Source: Streptomyces fuscichromogenes | GTDB taxonomy: Bacteria; Actinomycetota; Actinomycetes; Streptomycetales; Streptomycetaceae | DNA length: 64,000 nt | Assembly (NCBI RefSeq): GCF_014645815.1 | Contig: NZ_BMML01000033.1 | Location: 1 to 64,000, forward strand | Direction: 5' to 3' | In this document: positions 33,498 to 42,217 of the stretch, in pieces | Layout of the letters: the number at the start of each line of letters is the position of its first letter | How positions within the stretch are numbered: the stretch's first letter is position 1 | Notes under the pieces: generated by a model | Told to the model about the DNA's origin: nothing | What the model saw: only the letters and a program-made list of their open reading frames with translations | Database searches by the model: none | Position numbers and translations under genes: made by a program

Positions 33498-33607
33498 GCC
33501 TGCCGCATGAACCACGCTCCCGACGCTGCCCGTTCCTTCCCGAGGCAGTCACGCTCCGAGCACGCGCAGGCACGGTCTCTTCCCCTCACCGTTGCCAGGA
33601 GTGCCTC

Positions 33608-34459
33608 GTGCCCGTGTCGCTTCCCCCTGCCCTCGAACTCTCCCTCGGCCTGCTGCGCTGCCCAACGTGCCGCACGCGCCAGCTGCACCCCGACCGCGGC
33701 GCACTGCGCTGCCCGGTAGGCCACACCTTCGACATCGCCCGCCACGGCTACGCCGGCCTGCTGACGGGCACCCGCGCCACCAGCGGCGACGACGCGGCCA
33801 TGGTCCAAGCCCGGAACCGGTTCCTGTCCACCGGTACCTACGCGCCCATCCGCAACGTCGGGGCCCGCCTGGCGGCCGACGCTGCCGCTGACCAGGCCAC
33901 GGTCGTGGACGTGGGGTGCGGCACGGGCTACTACCTGGCCGGCGTACTCGACCATCTGCCCGGCGCCCGTGGACTGGGTCTGGACACGTCGGTGCGCGCA
34001 CTGCGCTCGGCAGCCCGAGCCCACGACCGAGCTGCGGCGGTGGCCTGGGACGTCTTCCGCACCTTCCCGCTGGCCGACGGGGTGGCCGATGTCGTGCTCG
34101 ACGTGTTCGCCCCGCGCAACCCGGCCGAGTTCCACCGCGTGCTGCGTCCGACTGGCCGGTTGATCGTGGTCCGTCCCACCGGGCGGCACCTGGCCGAGCT
34201 GCGCGACCGGCTGCCCGCGATGGTCACGATCGACCCGGCCAAGGAAGAGCGCCTGCACCGGGCGCTGGCCCCACTCTTCGAGGGCACCGTCACCGAACAA
34301 GTGGAGTACACCGCACCCTTGACCAGGCTGGATGCCCTGGACCTGGTGGCGATGACACCGAGCGCACGCCACGTGAGCCGTGCAGACCTCAACGATGACG
34401 GCCTCCTGCCCGATGAGGTCACCGTCTCCGTGCTGGCCACCGCCTACCAGCCTCGGTGA
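33608..34459 (+). CDS. rlmA: RlmA/TlrB-type 23S rRNA (guanine-N1) methyltransferase
   Basis: A 283-residue protein; GTG 33608 follows AGGAG. The N-terminal zinc finger (LRCPTCRTRQL, then LRCPVGHTFDIARHGYAGLL) is characteristic of RlmA. The SAM-binding motif I is VVDVGCGTGYYLAGVLD, and the later LDVFAPRNPAEFHRVLRPTG is family-typical. RlmA(II)/TlrB methylates G748 in 23S rRNA and can contribute to resistance to tylosin-type macrolides. Being inside an insertion element makes a resistance role likely, but this is inference. It overlaps the transposase by 4 bp (GTGA). Confidence 0.88.
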   Translation: MPVSLPPALELSLGLLRCPTCRTRQLHPDRGALRCPVGHTFDIARHGYAGLLTGTRATSGDDAAMVQARNRFLSTGTYAPIRNVGARLAADAAADQATVVDVGCGTGYYLAGVLDHLPGARGLGLDTSVRALRSAARAHDRAAAVAWDVFRTFPLADGVADVVLDVFAPRNPAEFHRVLRPTGRLIVVRPTGRHLAELRDRLPAMVTIDPAKEERLHRALAPLFEGTVTEQVEYTAPLTRLDALDLVAMTPSARHVSRADLNDDGLLPDEVTVSVLATAYQPR

Positions 34460-35373
34460 CCACGTGCGGGCGCATACGCCTGCTGACCGACGAGCAGTGG
34501 GCGCGTCTGTCGCCCTGCCTTCCCCGCAACACGGGGAAGGCAGGGCGGCCGTTCGCCGATCACCGCCGCATCGTCGAAGGGATCATCTACCGATATCGCA
34601 CCGGAATCCCCTGGAGAGACCTGCCCCGCGAAGCGTTCGGTCCCTGGCAGACGGTGTGGAAGCGCCATCGCAGGTGGGCAGCGGACGGCACCTGGGACAC
34701 GGTCCTGGCGCAGCTGACCGCCCAGGCGGACTCGACCGGCGGGATCGACTGGACGGTCTCGGTCGACTCAACGATCAACCGGGCCCACCAGCACGCCACG
34801 AACACGGCCCGGCCGGAGAAGGACACCGGCGCCGCCACCCGCCGAAGCAAGAGCGAAGCCCCTGCGACCCTGTGTGAGCCGGCGAGCCACGCGATAGGCC
34901 GGTCACGCGGCGGCCTGACGACCAAGATCCATCACGCCGTGGACGGCAACGGCCGTCCGCTGGCCGTCGTTGTTACTCCGGGCCAGGTCCACGACGCGCA
35001 GGTCTTCCCCCTCGTGCTGGGCGACATCCGGGTCCCGCGACTCGGCCGCGGCAGGCCGCGCACTACACCGGACGCTCTGCTCGCAGATAAGGCGTACGCC
35101 TCCCAGCAGATCCGCGCAGACCTCGCGTCCCGAGGTGTCCGAGCGGTGATCCCCGAACGCGCCGATCAGCAGGCCAACCGTAAGAGAAAGGGCCGCAGCG
35201 GCGGACGACCCCGCACCTTGGACGCCGAGACCTACAAGCGCAGGAACATCGTGGAACGATCTTTTAGCCTGCTCAAGCAGTGGCGGGGGCTGGCCACGCG
35301 TTATGACAAGCTCGCGATCGTCTATCGCTCAGCAGCCGTGTTGGCTGCGGTCATCACCTGGCTACGAAGTTGA
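34456..35373 (+). CDS. IS5-family transposase
   Basis: A 305-residue single-frame DDE transposase. The catalytic motifs are visible: VSVDSTINRAHQHA (Asp), ALLADKAYASQQIR (Asp) and RNIVERSFSLLKQWRG (Glu with the Y/R-x-x-x-K region). The GTG start overlaps the methyltransferase stop, an arrangement that couples passenger and transposase translation. The stop lies inside the right inverted repeat. Intact and potentially active. Confidence 0.93.
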   Translation: MTTCGRIRLLTDEQWARLSPCLPRNTGKAGRPFADHRRIVEGIIYRYRTGIPWRDLPREAFGPWQTVWKRHRRWAADGTWDTVLAQLTAQADSTGGIDWTVSVDSTINRAHQHATNTARPEKDTGAATRRSKSEAPATLCEPASHAIGRSRGGLTTKIHHAVDGNGRPLAVVVTPGQVHDAQVFPLVLGDIRVPRLGRGRPRTTPDALLADKAYASQQIRADLASRGVRAVIPERADQQANRKRKGRSGGRPRTLDAETYKRRNIVERSFSLLKQWRGLATRYDKLAIVYRSAAVLAAVITWLRS

Positions 35374-35383
35374 GAGACACGGC

Positions 35384-35387
35384 CTAG
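35384..35387. repeat. Right CTAG target duplication of the IS5-type element
   Basis: CTAG, matching 33346-33349. It also contains the stop codon of the minus-strand gene at 35384-35545. Confidence 0.7.
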
Positions 35388-35545
35388 CTGCTCTTCATCC
35401 AGTCCAGCAGCCGGAATGCCCGGTCGCTGTTCTCGCGGGGCGCGTACAGCGCAGTGAAGAGCACTACGCCGATGAAGGTCAGTTGGGCAGCGAGCACTGT
35501 CCCGGCCATGTCGGTGCCTTCCGCGCAGTGGTCTGCGGTGTCCAT
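35384..35545 (-). CDS. Small single-span membrane protein
   Basis: 53 residues from ATG 35545, preferred over ATG 35551 for spacing to GGAAGG. One membrane helix (GTVLAAQLTFIGVVLFTALY) followed by a charged tail ending in DWMKSS. Its TAG stop uses the CTAG target site of the neighbouring insertion element. Confidence 0.45.
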   Translation of the reverse strand: MDTADHCAEGTDMAGTVLAAQLTFIGVVLFTALYAPRENSDRAFRLLDWMKSS

Positions 35546-35589
35546 CAGCATCCTTCCTTTAGTTGAGTCTTCTTCCCCACGACGTGCGG

Positions 35590-36333
35590 CTACAGGAGTA
35601 TCCGTGCGTACCGGCCGACGAGGGGTTCGAGGTAGTCGGCGTGCGGGCCATCGAGGGCCTTGAGGTCGGCCGGGCTGTGGACGAACGTGATCTGTTCGAG
35701 TTCGGGGGCCTGGCCGACGGCGGTGGCGGCGGAGACGACTGCGGCGAACCGCTCGTGGAGAACGGTCGCAGGCTGGGGCGGGGCGGCGAAGTGGATGCCG
35801 ATGTTGCCGTGATCGCCGCGGGTGACGGCCCACAGCGTCAGGTCGTCGGGAGCGGTGTCGACGCCGAGTTCTTCCAGGAGTTCGCGTGCTGCGTTGTGGC
35901 GCAGTGCCGCGGCGTCCAGGGGCTGGCCGGCGTCGGGGTGCTCGACCGATCCGCCGGGCAGGTGCCAGCGGCCGGGGTGGGCGGTGGCGGTCGACATCCG
36001 GGCGACCAGCAAGGCGCCGTCGGCGGTGGGCTGGAGGACGTCGACGAACAGGGACGGCAGGGCGGTGGCGCCGGGCACCCGGCGCAGGGCGAAGTTGCGG
36101 TACGACACCCGGCACCAGCCGAGGAGGAGTTCGTGCGGGTGCGGCTGGGTGAGGCTGGTGCAGGCGACGACGGGGCCGTCGAAGAGGGCGGAGTTGTTGC
36201 TGGCCAGTTCGTCCCAGACGCGGTCGCGTGCCGCTCGGTGTTCAACGGACAGATGCGGCGGTGGCTCTTCGAAGAGGCGGAGCTCGGTGGCCTCGATGAC
36301 GTCAACGGGTGGGTGCGTTGAGGGTTGGGTCAC
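35590..36333 (-). CDS. Nudix hydrolase
   Basis: A 247-residue protein. The Nudix box is GGSVEHPDAGQPLDAAALRH, then NAARELLEELG, i.e. GG-Ex(n)-REUxEExG with a longer than usual insert. An N-terminal ~70-residue domain (FEEPPPHLSVEHRAARDRVW) is not recognised. Hydrolyses a nucleoside diphosphate-linked compound; substrate unknown. Located just outside the orphan operon, possibly a tailoring or housecleaning member. Confidence 0.8.
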   Translation of the reverse strand: MTQPSTHPPVDVIEATELRLFEEPPPHLSVEHRAARDRVWDELASNNSALFDGPVVACTSLTQPHPHELLLGWCRVSYRNFALRRVPGATALPSLFVDVLQPTADGALLVARMSTATAHPGRWHLPGGSVEHPDAGQPLDAAALRHNAARELLEELGVDTAPDDLTLWAVTRGDHGNIGIHFAAPPQPATVLHERFAAVVSAATAVGQAPELEQITFVHSPADLKALDGPHADYLEPLVGRYARILL

Positions 36334-36431
36334 CGCCGCAGGCTGTCACACAGGACACCCTGTTCACACGGGGTTGTCAGTTTCGTTAGGGAAGTCGAAC
36401 CCGGCGTGGTGCTTCCTGACCGGGTGATGGT

Positions 36432-37604
36432 TCAGAAGTGCTCGGCGCACCAGAGTTCGTGTTCGGTGGTGCTGCGGATGAAGGCAGTCAGGCTCTGTTC
36501 GTCGGTGGCGTGGATTCCCGCCATGCGGGCGGCGGCGGTACTGCGGTAGCCGCCGGCGTACCAGAGGGTGGCCTGGCGGCGGTTGACGGTCACCCGGGGC
36601 TCGGTGCGGGTGGGCTGGAGTTCGGCGGCGCCGTGCGCGATCTTCAGGAGGTAGCGCTCGGTGGTGCCGTCGCCCTGGTCGACGCCAATGGGGAGGGTGG
36701 TGTCCAGGTCGGCGGGCCAGCCGCGGAGCCGTACGGCTCCGGGCAGGTCGAGGATGCGCAGCATCCAGGGGTGCCAGGACTCGGCGGTGGCGCTGCCGTA
36801 GCGGTGGAGGCCGTGGAGGAGCAGCGGATGGGGCGGGAGGCTGGTGCGGTGGAAGCCGATGGTGGCGATCCGGGTGTTGTGGCGGCCGAGGAAGGCGAGC
36901 ATCGCGGAACCGGCGATGTCGTCTTCGGCCCAGAAGTCGTGGACGTCCAGGTGCGCGCCGTGTCGCTCGTGCTGGCGGGTGGCCAGTGACAGGTAGCCGG
37001 CCGTGGGCTGGCCGGGGCGGTTGAACCGGTAGAAGGTCAGGTCGTGCTGGCGCTGCTTGTGGGTGGTCCACCACGGGGGTCGCAGGAGCGTGCCGTTCCA
37101 GCGCGGGGCGAGGCGCCGCTGGAGTTCCTCGCTGCCCGGGGTGAGGCCGTGCTCGATGTCGAAGTCGCCGGGGGCGAAGTCGCGTTTGAGGGCGTCGGCG
37201 GGCACGGACCAGGAGAACACCGGGGTGGGTGCCTCCCAGCCCATGCGGCGTGCGTAGCCGTTGGAGGACGTCCACAGGGTGGCGAGGACGGCGCCCTGCT
37301 CGGCAAGGGGGCGGATCCTCTCGTTGAGCATGCGGACGGTCAGGCGGTCGCCGCGGTATTCCGGGGCGACGCATCCCGAGCCGACGCAGGCGCTGGGGAC
37401 CGGACGGCCACCGAAGTGCTGTGCGATGAGCATGCCCAGCCCGCCGGCGATGACCCGGCCGCCGTGGAGGGCGACGCGGATGTCGGCGTGTCCGGCAAGC
37501 TGGCTGATGTCGTCGACCCGGCGCCCGAAGGCCCGGGTGGCGAGGGTGTCGTACTCGGTCAGGAGGTCCTCGTCGGCGGGGACGACGGTGATGGCCTCAC
37601 CCAT
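36432..37604 (-). CDS. Eis-like GNAT acetyltransferase
   Basis: A 390-residue protein with the two-GNAT plus SCP-like layout of the Eis family. GSGCVAPEYRGDRLTVRML is the acetyl-CoA loop; WTSSNGYARRMGWEA follows the first GNAT fold. Eis enzymes acetylate amines of aminoglycosides or other small molecules. In this operon it may acetylate a pathway product or provide self-protection. Confidence 0.85.
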   Translation of the reverse strand: MGEAITVVPADEDLLTEYDTLATRAFGRRVDDISQLAGHADIRVALHGGRVIAGGLGMLIAQHFGGRPVPSACVGSGCVAPEYRGDRLTVRMLNERIRPLAEQGAVLATLWTSSNGYARRMGWEAPTPVFSWSVPADALKRDFAPGDFDIEHGLTPGSEELQRRLAPRWNGTLLRPPWWTTHKQRQHDLTFYRFNRPGQPTAGYLSLATRQHERHGAHLDVHDFWAEDDIAGSAMLAFLGRHNTRIATIGFHRTSLPPHPLLLHGLHRYGSATAESWHPWMLRILDLPGAVRLRGWPADLDTTLPIGVDQGDGTTERYLLKIAHGAAELQPTRTEPRVTVNRRQATLWYAGGYRSTAAARMAGIHATDEQSLTAFIRSTTEHELWCAEHF

Positions 37605-37613
37605 GAGCTGCTC

Positions 37614-38156
37614 CTAGTAGGTGGTGGCGTCGCGGACGGCGGAGGCGTCGGCGGGGACGAAGAAGGTCCGCTGGAAGACGATGACCCTCTGGCGGTCCTG
37701 GTTGAAGCCGCTGATCTTGCAGGTGACGACGCCGTACTCGGGACGGCTCTGGGACTGCCGGGCTTCGGTGATCTCCGTCTCGGCGTAGAGGGTGTCGCCG
37801 ACGAACACCGGGTGAACGAGGCGCAGTCCGTCCAGCGCGAGGTTGGCGGTGGTCAGCCCGCTGGTGCTGCGGACACTGGCGCCCATGACGATCCCGAGAG
37901 TGACCATGCCGCAGACCAGCACCCGGTCCCTGCCGAGGTGCTCGCAGAATGTGATGTCGGAGTGGATCGGTGCCACGTTGCCGGTCAGGGCGAGGTTGAG
38001 GACGTGGTCGGTCTCGGTGACCGTCCGTCCGGGCCGGTGCTCGAAGATGCGGCCGACGACGAAGTCGCCGAGTCCGGCTCCGACGTTCTCCCGGAAGCGG
38101 CCCTCGCCGACCTCCCGGTAGCCCTGCGGGGTCGTGATGGCAGTGCTGCTGTTCAT
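37614..38156 (-). CDS. MaoC-like (R)-hydratase
   Basis: A 180-residue hot-dog-fold protein. The hydratase motif reads NLALTGNVAPIHSDITFCEH, with His as active-site residue and an Asn replacing the usual Asp. It hydrates enoyl-thioesters. It lies 9 bp from the GNAT gene and 11 bp from the CitE-like gene, in the same operon. Confidence 0.85.
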   Translation of the reverse strand: MNSSTAITTPQGYREVGEGRFRENVGAGLGDFVVGRIFEHRPGRTVTETDHVLNLALTGNVAPIHSDITFCEHLGRDRVLVCGMVTLGIVMGASVRSTSGLTTANLALDGLRLVHPVFVGDTLYAETEITEARQSQSRPEYGVVTCKISGFNQDRQRVIVFQRTFFVPADASAVRDATTY

Positions 38157-38167
38157 TGAGGGCTCCT

Positions 38168-39019
38168 TCAGCTGCGAGAGGCGGCGGCCCGGTCGACGAC
38201 GGCCTGGGCGGCGGTGAGCAAAGGCGGGCCGACCATCTGGCCGCCGACCGTGGTCACGGCCGCCGAAGCTTCGTGGCCGGCGGCGACCACGGCCTGTGCC
38301 GCGGCAACCTCTTCTGCGGACGGGGTGAACGCGCGGGTGATGACCGGGATCTGCCGGGGGTGAACGGCGCCCTTGCCCTGGAAGCCGAGGGAGCGGGCGC
38401 GCTCGGCCTCCCGGTGGAGGCCGTCGAGGTCCTGGACGTCGAAGTAGGGGCTGTCGATCGCCGGGATGCCGGCGGCTCCGGCGGTGTTGGCCACGGCGGA
38501 CCGCGCGTACAGCAGGGCCTCCCAGGTGCGGGCGCAGCCGGTGAGGGCGGCGTAGTCGGCCGCCCCGAACAGCAGGCCGCCGAGCCGGTCGGCCTTCACG
38601 ATCGCGGGCAACCGGTCGATGGCGCGGGGGGTTTCGATCAGCGCGTAGAGGACGGGGGCGTGTCCGCCGGTGTCCAGGGCGCCGGCGACGACCTCGATGT
38701 CGCGGGCGGACTCCACCTTCGAGACCAGGACGATGCCCGGCTGGCAGGGGTAGCCGGTGATGGCCGCGAGGTCATGTACGCCGTCGGCGGTGACGGGCGC
38801 GTTCACGCGCAGTCCCAGCACCGGCCCGCCGTCGGCCGCCGGGTACAGGAAGCGGGCGGCGCTCGCCCGGGCGGCCGCCTTGTCGGCGAGGGCGACGGAG
38901 TCCTCCAAGTCCGCCAGGGCGACGTCGGCCCCGCACGACGTGGCCTTCTCGAACCGGTCGGCGTTCAGCGCGGGGGTGATCAGCCAGGCCCTCAGTGGCT
39001 GCGGTGCGGGCCGGTTCAC
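38168..39019 (-). CDS. CitE/HpcH-like aldolase-lyase
   Basis: A 283-residue TIM-barrel lyase. LADLEDSVALADKAAAR, then LRVNAP and a GKGAVHPRQIPVI-type C-terminus match CitE/malyl-CoA lyase-type enzymes, which cleave or form beta-hydroxyacyl-CoA. The start overlaps the ACP stop by 4 bp. Confidence 0.85.
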   Translation of the reverse strand: MNRPAPQPLRAWLITPALNADRFEKATSCGADVALADLEDSVALADKAAARASAARFLYPAADGGPVLGLRVNAPVTADGVHDLAAITGYPCQPGIVLVSKVESARDIEVVAGALDTGGHAPVLYALIETPRAIDRLPAIVKADRLGGLLFGAADYAALTGCARTWEALLYARSAVANTAGAAGIPAIDSPYFDVQDLDGLHREAERARSLGFQGKGAVHPRQIPVITRAFTPSAEEVAAAQAVVAAGHEASAAVTTVGGQMVGPPLLTAAQAVVDRAAASRS

Positions 39020-39270
39020 CGCTGCTCCTGCCCGGTGAGCTGCTGCTCGACCAGCGTGCTCAGGGCTCCGACGGTGGCGGCCTTGTTGAGGACGTCGTCG
39101 CCGAGGCGGAAGCCGAGCCGCTCGGGCAGCAGTTCGGCGAGTTCGGCGAGCGCGAGGGAGTCGAGGCCGGCGTCGTTGAGGCTGGCGTCCGGGCGCAGGT
39201 TGTCCTCGCCGATGCCCAGGTCCTCGACGAGGATCCGGACCAGCTGCGGGTTTGTGGCGTTCGTGGTCAT
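39016..39270 (-). CDS. Acyl carrier protein
   Basis: An 84-residue protein; the phosphopantetheine site is S38 in AGLDSLALAELAE. It overlaps both neighbours by 4 bp (KASIII upstream, CitE-like downstream). It would carry the acyl chain that KASIII elongates. No phosphopantetheinyl transferase is visible nearby. Confidence 0.9.
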   Translation of the reverse strand: MTTNATNPQLVRILVEDLGIGEDNLRPDASLNDAGLDSLALAELAELLPERLGFRLGDDVLNKAATVGALSTLVEQQLTGQEQR

Positions 39271-40274
39271 GTGCGCTCCATGGGGGTGTCGTGGGCCGGG
39301 TGGGCGGCCGGTTTGAGGTCGGGCCAGGTGAGGGTGGTGGCGCCCCAGGTCAGTCCGGCGCCGAACGCGGTCAGGCAGACGCGGTGCCCGCGCTGGAGGG
39401 TGCCGTCCGCGGAGGCCTGGGCCAGGGCGAGGGGGATGGAGGCGGCACCGGTGTTGCCGACGTACTCGATGTTCTGCACCCGCCGGTCGGCGTCGATCGC
39501 CAGGTGGCGGCCGACGGCGGCGGTGATGCGGGCGTTGGCCTGGTGGGGGACGATCCGGTCGACGTCCGCGAGGCGCCAGCGCGCGAGCTGGACCGCCTGG
39601 CGGGTGACGGCGGACATCCGGTCGACGGCGTGCCGGAACAGGTCCGGTCCCTGCATCTGCATGTGCCCGCCGTGCGGGACGACCAGGAGGTCGCGGTGGG
39701 CGCCGTCGCTGCCCAGCACCATCGGTCCGAGCGCGCCGGGCTCGGTGGCGGTGCCGGAGCGGAGCACGACGGCACCGGCGCCGTCGGCGAACAGCGGCCG
39801 GGTGGTGCGGTCGTCGGCGGCCGGCAACTGGGACATGCGGTCCGCGCCGACGACCAGGACCGTGCGGGCCGTGCGGGTGGTGATGAGTCCGGCGGCGGTG
39901 GCCAGGGCGTACACGAACCCGGTACACACGGCGGCGACGTCGAAGGCCGCCGTGCCGGTGAGGCCGAGGAGGGCGGCCACCGACGGGGCGGTGGCGGGCA
40001 TCAGGTGGTCGGGGGTGGTGGTGGCGAGCACCACGGCGTCGACGTCGGTGCTGCCGGTGGACTCCAGCGCCCGGGCGGCCGCGGCGACCGCGAGGTCCGC
40101 GGTGGACACCTCGGCGGCCGCGATGCGCCGCTCCCGGATCCCGGTCCGGGAGCGGATCCACTCGTCGGTCGTGTCCAGCCCGGCGCACAGCTCGTCGTTC
40201 CGCACCACGCGGGGCGGGAGCACGGCACCGAGCCCGCAGAGCACGGCGGCCTGGCTCGCCTGGGGGGTGGTCAT
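39267..40274 (-). CDS. KASIII (FabH-like) beta-ketoacyl-ACP synthase
   Basis: A 335-residue thiolase-fold enzyme. The triad is C117 in AAVCTGF, H244 in PHQANARI and N274 in GNTGAAS. It condenses an acyl-CoA with a malonyl-ACP-type extender. Tight coupling to a dedicated ACP and to an acetaldehyde dehydrogenase upstream suggests acetyl- or propionyl-CoA as primer. It differs from the primary FabH by context. Confidence 0.92.
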   Translation of the reverse strand: MTTPQASQAAVLCGLGAVLPPRVVRNDELCAGLDTTDEWIRSRTGIRERRIAAAEVSTADLAVAAAARALESTGSTDVDAVVLATTTPDHLMPATAPSVAALLGLTGTAAFDVAAVCTGFVYALATAAGLITTRTARTVLVVGADRMSQLPAADDRTTRPLFADGAGAVVLRSGTATEPGALGPMVLGSDGAHRDLLVVPHGGHMQMQGPDLFRHAVDRMSAVTRQAVQLARWRLADVDRIVPHQANARITAAVGRHLAIDADRRVQNIEYVGNTGAASIPLALAQASADGTLQRGHRVCLTAFGAGLTWGATTLTWPDLKPAAHPAHDTPMERT

Positions 40275-41308
40275 ACTCCCGCCTGGGGCTTCAGTCGGAG
40301 CGCGGTCTCGGCGATCAGGTCTTCCTGCCCGGCGACGACACCCCGCTGCCCGAGCGCGAAGAACAGGTCGACCGGATCGACCTGCTCGCGTTCGGCAGCC
40401 TGAAGGACCGGCTTCTTGAAACCGGAGAACACCCCGGCCAGTCCGCTGACCAGGCTCACCGAGTCGATGATCGGAGGGGCGGGCATCAGCTTCTCGTGGG
40501 CGATGTCCGCCGCGTGCAGCAGGGCCTTGAGGCCGATACCGGTGGCGTAGCCCAGACGCTCCAGGACCGCGACGACGACTTCCAGCTGGGTGTTGCCGGC
40601 GCCAGCGCCGAAGCCGCGCGCGCAGCCGTCGATGACGGTCGCGCCCGCGGCGACCGCGGCAACCGAGTTGGCGACGGCCATGCCGAGGTTGTTGTGCCCG
40701 TGGAAGATGACGGGCACGCCGACCGCCGCGGCGATCGCGCTGATCCGCTCGGTCACGTCCGCGGGGAGGTAGTGGCCGGCGGAGTCCATGATGCCGACCG
40801 CCTGCGCTCCCCACCCGGCCATCAGGGCGCACTGCTCGGCGAGTTGGGCGGGGCTGGCCATGTGGCTCATGAGCAGCACGGCCTGCGCCTCGACTCCCAT
40901 CTCGCGCAGCTCGCCCAGGTGCCGTTCGGTGATGTCGGCCTCGGTGCAGTGCGCGCCGATCCGGGCGACGTCCGCGCCGCGCGCGACCGCGTTGCGCAGG
41001 TCGTCGGAGGTTCCCCAGCCCGGGACCATGAATACGGCCATCTTGCTGTGGGTGAGGGCGTCGCGGACGGTGCTGAGCATCTCGTCGTCGCTGAGGCGGG
41101 CCCGGCCGATCTGGAGCGACGACGCCCCTAAGCCGTTGCCGTGTCCGACCTCCACCACGGGGACGCCGGCCGCGTCGGCGGCCGCCGCGTAGGCGCGCAG
41201 CTGCGCGGCGTCGAGCTGGTGGCGTGCGGCGTGGTGGCCGTCGCGCAGGGTCGGGTCGTAGATGAGGACCCGGGCGGGTGCGGTGGGTGTGTGGGTCATG
41301 GTGGTCAC
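40271..41308 (-). CDS. mhpE: 4-hydroxy-2-oxovalerate aldolase
   Basis: A 345-residue HMGL-like TIM barrel. YDPTLRDGHHAARHQ carries the metal-binding Asp and the catalytic His region; IFHGHNNLGMAVAN is the second metal-binding motif. GTG 41308 overlaps the dehydrogenase stop. It cleaves 4-hydroxy-2-oxovalerate to pyruvate and acetaldehyde, or runs in reverse. The enzyme normally channels acetaldehyde to the dehydrogenase next to it. Confidence 0.93.
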   Translation of the reverse strand: MTTMTHTPTAPARVLIYDPTLRDGHHAARHQLDAAQLRAYAAAADAAGVPVVEVGHGNGLGASSLQIGRARLSDDEMLSTVRDALTHSKMAVFMVPGWGTSDDLRNAVARGADVARIGAHCTEADITERHLGELREMGVEAQAVLLMSHMASPAQLAEQCALMAGWGAQAVGIMDSAGHYLPADVTERISAIAAAVGVPVIFHGHNNLGMAVANSVAAVAAGATVIDGCARGFGAGAGNTQLEVVVAVLERLGYATGIGLKALLHAADIAHEKLMPAPPIIDSVSLVSGLAGVFSGFKKPVLQAAEREQVDPVDLFFALGQRGVVAGQEDLIAETALRLKPQAGV

Positions 41309-42174
41309 AGGGCCTTTCCGGTGGCGCGCTGCTCGGCAAGGAGGACGGCGGCGGCGTTGATGATGTGGAGGTTCCCGGCGTGGTCGGGCAGCCGGGTGCC
41401 GGTGGCGGTCACCTCGGCGGCCACCGTGGCCTGGCCGTCGGTGACGTGGCAGGAGGTGAGGGTGAAGCCGGGGGTGCACCACGCCTGCGCCTGCTGTTCG
41501 GCGTCCTTGAGCGCGGCGTGGACGCGGGCCGGGTCCAGGCCGGGTGCCTGGACGGTCATCGCGACCCGGAACGGCGGCGGCGGGGTGGCGGGGCTGATGT
41601 TGACGAGGACCTTGGCCTGCGCGGCGCCGGTGAACGTGCGGATCGCGGCCTGGGTGGTGGCGATGTACTCGTCCAGGTTGATGCGGGTCGCCCGGCCCAC
41701 CGTGGGGCTGGCGACGGTGGTGACCACCTCGATGTACGTGGCCGTCACGTCGCGGGTGATGGCGTGCAGGAGTGGGATGGAGGCCTGCCCGCCGCAGCTG
41801 ATCAGGTTGATGTGGCCGTAGTCCGGGGCGTCGGCGCCGTTGACGGCCGGCACCACCGGGATGCCGAGGCTGCTCGGGGTGAGGTCGACCAGCAGCGGTG
41901 CCGCTCCCGACAGGGCGGACCAGTGCGTGGTGTGGGCGGCGGCGGACGTCGCGTCGAAGACGACGTCGAAGGGCCCGGCACCGACCAGGGCCATCACCCC
42001 GCCCGCCGAGGTCGCGCATCCAAGGGCTGCCGCGCGGCGCAGGCCCAGCGTCTTGGGGTCGCGTCCGACGACCAGGCCGCAGTCCAGGTGCGGCGAGGCC
42101 TGGATCTTCTCGACCAGGTCGAGGCCGATCAGCCCGGCCCCCAGGACCGCGACGTTCAGTGAGTTGGTGGTCAT
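41305..42174 (-). CDS. mhpF: Acetaldehyde dehydrogenase (acylating)
   Basis: About 289 residues; ATG 42174 has GAGGAACG upstream. The NAD-binding loop is VLGAGLIGLDLVEKI, and the catalytic Cys is in LISCGGQASIPLLHAI. It converts acetaldehyde to acetyl-CoA and normally forms a channelling complex with the aldolase. The 4-bp overlap between the two genes fits that. Confidence 0.93.
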   Translation of the reverse strand: MTTNSLNVAVLGAGLIGLDLVEKIQASPHLDCGLVVGRDPKTLGLRRAAALGCATSAGGVMALVGAGPFDVVFDATSAAAHTTHWSALSGAAPLLVDLTPSSLGIPVVPAVNGADAPDYGHINLISCGGQASIPLLHAITRDVTATYIEVVTTVASPTVGRATRINLDEYIATTQAAIRTFTGAAQAKVLVNISPATPPPPFRVAMTVQAPGLDPARVHAALKDAEQQAQAWCTPGFTLTSCHVTDGQATVAAEVTATGTRLPDHAGNLHIINAAAVLLAEQRATGKAL

Positions 42175-42217
42175 GATCACCGTTCCTCGAAAGTGGTGGT
42201 GTGCAGAGGTGTCCGGG

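Larger units (their letters stand above)
33350..35383 (+). mobile_element. IS5-family element carrying an rRNA methyltransferase gene
   Basis: Inverted repeats of about 20 bp lie at 33350-33369 (GACGTGTCTCTCAACTTCGT) and 35364-35383 (reverse: GCCGTGTCTCTCAACTTCGT), flanked by CTAG. There is no internal copy of the repeat before the transposase gene. The whole 2034-bp segment, including the methyltransferase, is therefore bounded as one element, about twice the size of ordinary IS5-type elements. Confidence 0.8.

Noticed and set aside
34380..34460. Ordinary short IS5 with left end just before the transposase
   Set aside because: No copy of the inverted repeat is found here; the only matching left repeat is at 33350.
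37044..40419. Long plus-strand frames over the orphan operon
   Set aside because: Antisense shadows of the well-recognised MaoC, CitE, ACP, KASIII and GNAT genes.
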